DNA from: Defluviimonas aquaemixtae | Lineage (GTDB): Bacteria > Pseudomonadota > Alphaproteobacteria > Rhodobacterales > Rhodobacteraceae | Length of the DNA stretch: 64,000 nt | Assembly: GCF_900302475.1 (NCBI RefSeq) | Contig: NZ_OMOQ01000001.1 | Coordinates: 434,001-498,000 of the forward strand | Direction: 5' to 3' | Shown here: positions 61,414 to 64,000 of the stretch, one piece after another | Layout of the letters: every line of letters begins with the position of its first letter | Numbering within the stretch: position 1 is the first letter of the stretch | Program-made: the position numbers and the translations under genes | Notes under the pieces: generated by a model | What the model saw: only the letters and a program-made list of their open reading frames with translations | Database searches by the model: none | Told to the model about the DNA's origin: nothing

Positions 61414-62106
61414 ATGACTATTAGAAAGCTTCTAATCGCAGCCCTAATCATCGCGGCGATCCCGGCACTGCTCATCGCCTTCTTCGTTCTCAACCTCAGC
61501 GTCATCCAGCCCTGGGCACATTCCATCAACACCGAACGGGGCCGGAAGGCGAATGAAGCCGAGCTTTCCGATGGAAACGTAGAAATCCATCAACTCGCCT
61601 TCTGGGTAGAAGTCGAGGGCAAACGCATCAAGGTCTGGTCAGAACTCGCCTGCGCGCGCAAATGGAAGACCGCACCCAAGACACTTAAGGGAAGCGGGTA
61701 CAGCCGCTTCAGCTATTTCGGCCTGAACGCAGCACAGGTCCGCTTCTCGACAAGCGCTGATACTGATTATGTCGCCACGCCCAGATCGGGCCTTGTATGT
61801 AACAAGGTGGCAAACCTCGAACGCGACCTGCCCCTGGTTCTCGGGCCTTATGATTATGATGTCTCTGTCGAACCGGCGATGGGGTCGTGTCGCGATTTCT
61901 TGGATACCTCCCGCGAGGATGGGCCTGTCTACGTGATCGGCCCGCTGCAAGTGCGCAGCACCAGGACCGTTCCAATGAACGAGGTCTTCACCCGCGAAGC
62001 CTACGCACCCGATGCGGTTGACGCCTCATTGGAAAAAACCAATGAAGTCCTTGTTCCCGACCTGACGGACCAAATAGAAAAACTCGACAAAAGCTTGTGC
62101 AGATAA
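61414..62106 (+). CDS. Hypothetical membrane-anchored protein, lower GC
   Basis: 230 residues from ATG at 61414; TTG at 61390 is possible. MTIRKLLIAALIIAAIPALLIAFFVLNLSV is a signal anchor or signal peptide. The rest looks extracytoplasmic, with three or four cysteines (ELACARKW, LVCNKV, GSCRDF, SLCR) that could form disulfides. No family is recognised. Codon use has more A/T-ending codons (AAA, ATT, GAT, TTA-like) than neighbouring genes, so recent gain is likely. It is followed by about 115 bases of non-coding DNA before the flavin reductase. Confidence 0.65.
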   Translation: MTIRKLLIAALIIAAIPALLIAFFVLNLSVIQPWAHSINTERGRKANEAELSDGNVEIHQLAFWVEVEGKRIKVWSELACARKWKTAPKTLKGSGYSRFSYFGLNAAQVRFSTSADTDYVATPRSGLVCNKVANLERDLPLVLGPYDYDVSVEPAMGSCRDFLDTSREDGPVYVIGPLQVRSTRTVPMNEVFTREAYAPDAVDASLEKTNEVLVPDLTDQIEKLDKSLCR

Positions 62107-62222
62107 AAACGTAGTCGGTGTCAAACAGACATTCGTACAAAACGCGGCATCGCGCAGTTTGGGCTCCAAGCTGTCATTTCCACCAAAAGGCAGCACAGGT
62201 ACATCGCGTCACGGGCGCCCCC

Positions 62223-62807
62223 TCACTTCTGCCCCGGCCTGAGCATCTCGAAGATCTCGGTCACGACCGAGTAGTCCCGGTAGCCGCCGCGGGCGAGCGG
62301 GTTGAATTTCAGCACGTCGAAGCGGCCGTCGACGAGGCAGTCGTCGCGGAGGTGGATGCCCGTTACTTCGCCGACGATCAGGTAGTTGTTCTCGCCGAGC
62401 AGCTTCACGATCTGCTCGACCCGGCATTCGAGATTGGCCGGGGCATCCTTCACCCGGGGACAGGGGATCGTCTCGCACTCAACCCGCTCGACGCCCGCCA
62501 GTGTGAACTCGTCGGTGCCCGGCGGATAGGTGCCCGACGTCAGATTCATCTTCTCGCGCGCCGCGTACTCGACGATGTTGACGGCAAAGACGCGGCTTTC
62601 CTCGATGTTGTTCAGGCTGTCCTTGCGGCCCGTCGAGGCAAACATGACCTGCGGCGGCGTGTAGGCGATGCCGTTGAAGAAGGAATAGGGGGCGAGATTG
62701 TCACCTTTGGCCCCGCGCGATGAGATCCAGCCGATCGGCCGCGGTGTGATGATAGCGTTGAACGGGTTGTGGGGCAGGCCGTGGCCGTCTTCGGGTCTAT
62801 AGAACAT
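62223..62807 (-). CDS. Flavin reductase family protein (FMN-binding)
   Basis: 194 residues from ATG at 62807, with AGAGGG upstream; ATG at 62819 is an alternative. NAIITPRPIGWISSRGAKGDNLAPYSFFNGIAYTPPQVMFAS is the flavin-reductase-like domain opening (FMN binding, RPIGW and NLAPYS), followed by FAVNIVEYAAREKMNLTSG. Proteins of this group supply reduced flavin or act as flavoproteins of unknown role. It diverges from the GNAT gene. Confidence 0.91.
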   Translation of the reverse strand: MFYRPEDGHGLPHNPFNAIITPRPIGWISSRGAKGDNLAPYSFFNGIAYTPPQVMFASTGRKDSLNNIEESRVFAVNIVEYAAREKMNLTSGTYPPGTDEFTLAGVERVECETIPCPRVKDAPANLECRVEQIVKLLGENNYLIVGEVTGIHLRDDCLVDGRFDVLKFNPLARGGYRDYSVVTEIFEMLRPGQK

Positions 62808-62843
62808 GGGCCCTCTCATTCGGTTTGAACCGATCCTGCCCGC

Positions 62844-63386
62844 ATGTTAGGGGCGGTTTCCAGCAGAAATCGGGGCCGGGCGGGCGTGTACAGGCTGGAA
62901 GAGGAATCCGAGGCGGATTGGTGGGAGGTCGAGGCGCTCTACGACCTCTGCTTCGCGCCGGGGCGGACGGCGCTGTCGTCCTACCGCCTGCGCGACGGGG
63001 TGGCCAAGGTCACCGAACTGTGCCTGACATTGCGCGATTCAGATGGGATTCTCGCCGCCGTGATCCGCTACTGGCCCGTGCTCGTAGGCGGGCGGAAGAC
63101 TCTCTTGCTCGGTCCCGTGGCGGTCCATCCGACACGGCAGGGCGAGGGGTTGGGCGCACTTCTCATCCACGAGAGCCTCGCCGAGGCGGCGCGGCTCGGC
63201 TGGGAGCGGGTGCTGCTTGTCGGCGATGAGCCCTACTACCGCCGTTTCGGATTTTCGAGGCGCGACAGTATTGAAATGCCGCCGCCGACCAACCCTGACC
63301 GCGTGTTGGGGCATGCGCTTCATCCGGGCGCGTGGGACGGGGTGACCGGGCCGGTCACCCGCATGCCTCAGGAGGTGCATGATTGA
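62844..63386 (+). CDS. GNAT family N-acetyltransferase
   Basis: 180 residues. LLLGPVAVHPTRQGEGLGALLIHESLAEAARLGWERVLLVGDEPYYRRFGFS shows the acetyl-CoA loop RQGEGLG and the YYRRFGF motif of the YhbS-like group. The N-terminal GRTALSSYRLRDG is also typical. The start is ATG at 62844; GTG at 62886 is possible and neither has a strong ribosome site. The substrate is unknown. Confidence 0.88.
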   Translation: MLGAVSSRNRGRAGVYRLEEESEADWWEVEALYDLCFAPGRTALSSYRLRDGVAKVTELCLTLRDSDGILAAVIRYWPVLVGGRKTLLLGPVAVHPTRQGEGLGALLIHESLAEAARLGWERVLLVGDEPYYRRFGFSRRDSIEMPPPTNPDRVLGHALHPGAWDGVTGPVTRMPQEVHD

Positions 63387-63417
63387 AGCAGGGCCCGCCC
63401 GCGCTTATCTAGATTGC

Positions 63418-64000
63418 ATGAGTGAGAGTCCCAATTTGCCCCGGACTGCCCGGAGCGGCAGCCATGTAGTGACTACCGCTACTCTGCCGCCTGACGCGCT
63501 GGTCGAGATCTCGGCCCTGGCGCTCAGGCTCAAGCGTGCGAACGGCCCGGTGATGCGGGCAATGAGCGCGATTGGCGGCAAGATAGAGACGCGCCTGGCG
63601 GCGCTGCCACAAAGCGTGCGCCGCCTGCTTGAAACGGGAACGGCGGAGATTCTGCAGAAATCATACCGGCTTGCCGGTCAGGTCAGCGCCCATCCGGCGC
63701 TGCCCGATACTGGCGGCTGGGGCCACCGCGTAGGCGTGGCAACAGGGGGCGCGCTGGGCGGCTTCGGCGGACTTGGAACCGCGCTTTTGGAGCTGCCGGC
63801 GACCATTACGGTTTTCTTCGGCGCGATGCAGAAGGTTGCCGGCGACTACGGCTTCGACCCGGCCTCCGACGACACCCGGATGACCTGCCTTGAGATTTTC
63901 GGCTCGGGCGGGCCGCTCGAAGACGACGACGGCGTTGACACCAGTTTTCTCAGCACGCGGCTCGCCGTGAATGGCGCGACCGTGCAGGCGCTTGTTCAGC
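63418..64000 (+). CDS. EcsC family protein (partial, C-terminus off window)
   Basis: About 194 codons visible. The run LALRLKRANGPVMRAMSAIGGKIETRL, then VGVATGGALGGFGGLGTALLELPATITVFFGAMQKVAGDYGFDPASDDTRMTCLEIF (given in parts) matches EcsC-family proteins, related to the Bacillus EcsC that accompanies an ABC exporter. A hydrophobic Gly-rich segment lies at about residues 100-130. An in-frame ATG at 63379 has AGGAGG only 3 bases away and overlaps the GNAT stop; the start at 63418 was preferred because of family length. Function unknown. Confidence 0.82.
   Translation, partial: MSESPNLPRTARSGSHVVTTATLPPDALVEISALALRLKRANGPVMRAMSAIGGKIETRLAALPQSVRRLLETGTAEILQKSYRLAGQVSAHPALPDTGGWGHRVGVATGGALGGFGGLGTALLELPATITVFFGAMQKVAGDYGFDPASDDTRMTCLEIFGSGGPLEDDDGVDTSFLSTRLAVNGATVQALVQ

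Overview
The window looks like a chromosome segment from an alphaproteobacterium of the Rhodobacteraceae (Roseobacter-like) group. This is inferred from the high GC content, the atpHAGDC layout without F0 genes, the HisS-HisZ-HisG operon with short-form HisG, class II (B12-dependent) ribonucleotide reductase, the TmpA/TmpB phosphonate pair, and family proteins common in that group (DUF1489, DUF2125, extensin-like, H-type lectin). No tRNA, rRNA, CRISPR array, insertion sequence or prophage was seen. Genes are tightly packed, often with 4-base ATGA start/stop overlaps.

Left part (1-31 kb). A leftward purine operon carries xanthine dehydrogenase xdhA-xdhB-xdhC and runs into a nucleoside-type ABC ATPase cut by the window edge. 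Then come a DUF6544-like protein, dnaE, a TetR-controlled set of small stress or detoxification-type genes (SRPBCC, VOC, DUF1428), a PRC-barrel protein, an AbrB-type membrane protein, slyX, the hisS-hisZ-hisG operon, DUF1489 and nrdJ. From 21.99 to 30.18 kb is a catabolic locus. An oligopeptide-type ABC importer with a fused permease-ATPase ends in a GntR/FadR-type regulator. It diverges from DUF1028 and an M20 N-carbamoyl-amino-acid hydrolase-like gene. Two matching palindromes lie on the -10 regions of the two face-to-face promoters.

Middle part (30-46 kb). A VOC dioxygenase-like gene, DoxX and a LysR regulator bounded by an exact 16-bp inverted repeat are followed by the remnant of a second LysR gene. 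Next to that remnant is a three-gene operon whose first two genes match TmpA and TmpB, which turn 2-trimethylaminoethylphosphonate into glycine betaine and phosphate; the third is AllA-like. Then follow rpsD with promoter and terminator, a GT87/DUF2029 membrane protein, the hisC-tyrC-extensin operon, DUF2125, ChaC-like, and a two-gene MotA/MotB-like stator pair whose second subunit has a very long coiled coil. That pair is the best candidate here for an undescribed system.

Right part (46-64 kb). clpA, gloB, a SAM methyltransferase, the F1 ATP synthase operon atpHAGDC with a perfect terminator, an H-type lectin gene, the divergent metF/metR pair with an inverted repeat between them, a glycerophosphodiester phosphodiesterase, an MFS transporter gene broken by a one-base frameshift, trxB, an orphan membrane-anchored protein of lower GC, a flavin reductase, a GNAT protein and the start of an EcsC-family gene. 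Assignments rest on reading protein motifs by eye; no database search was run.
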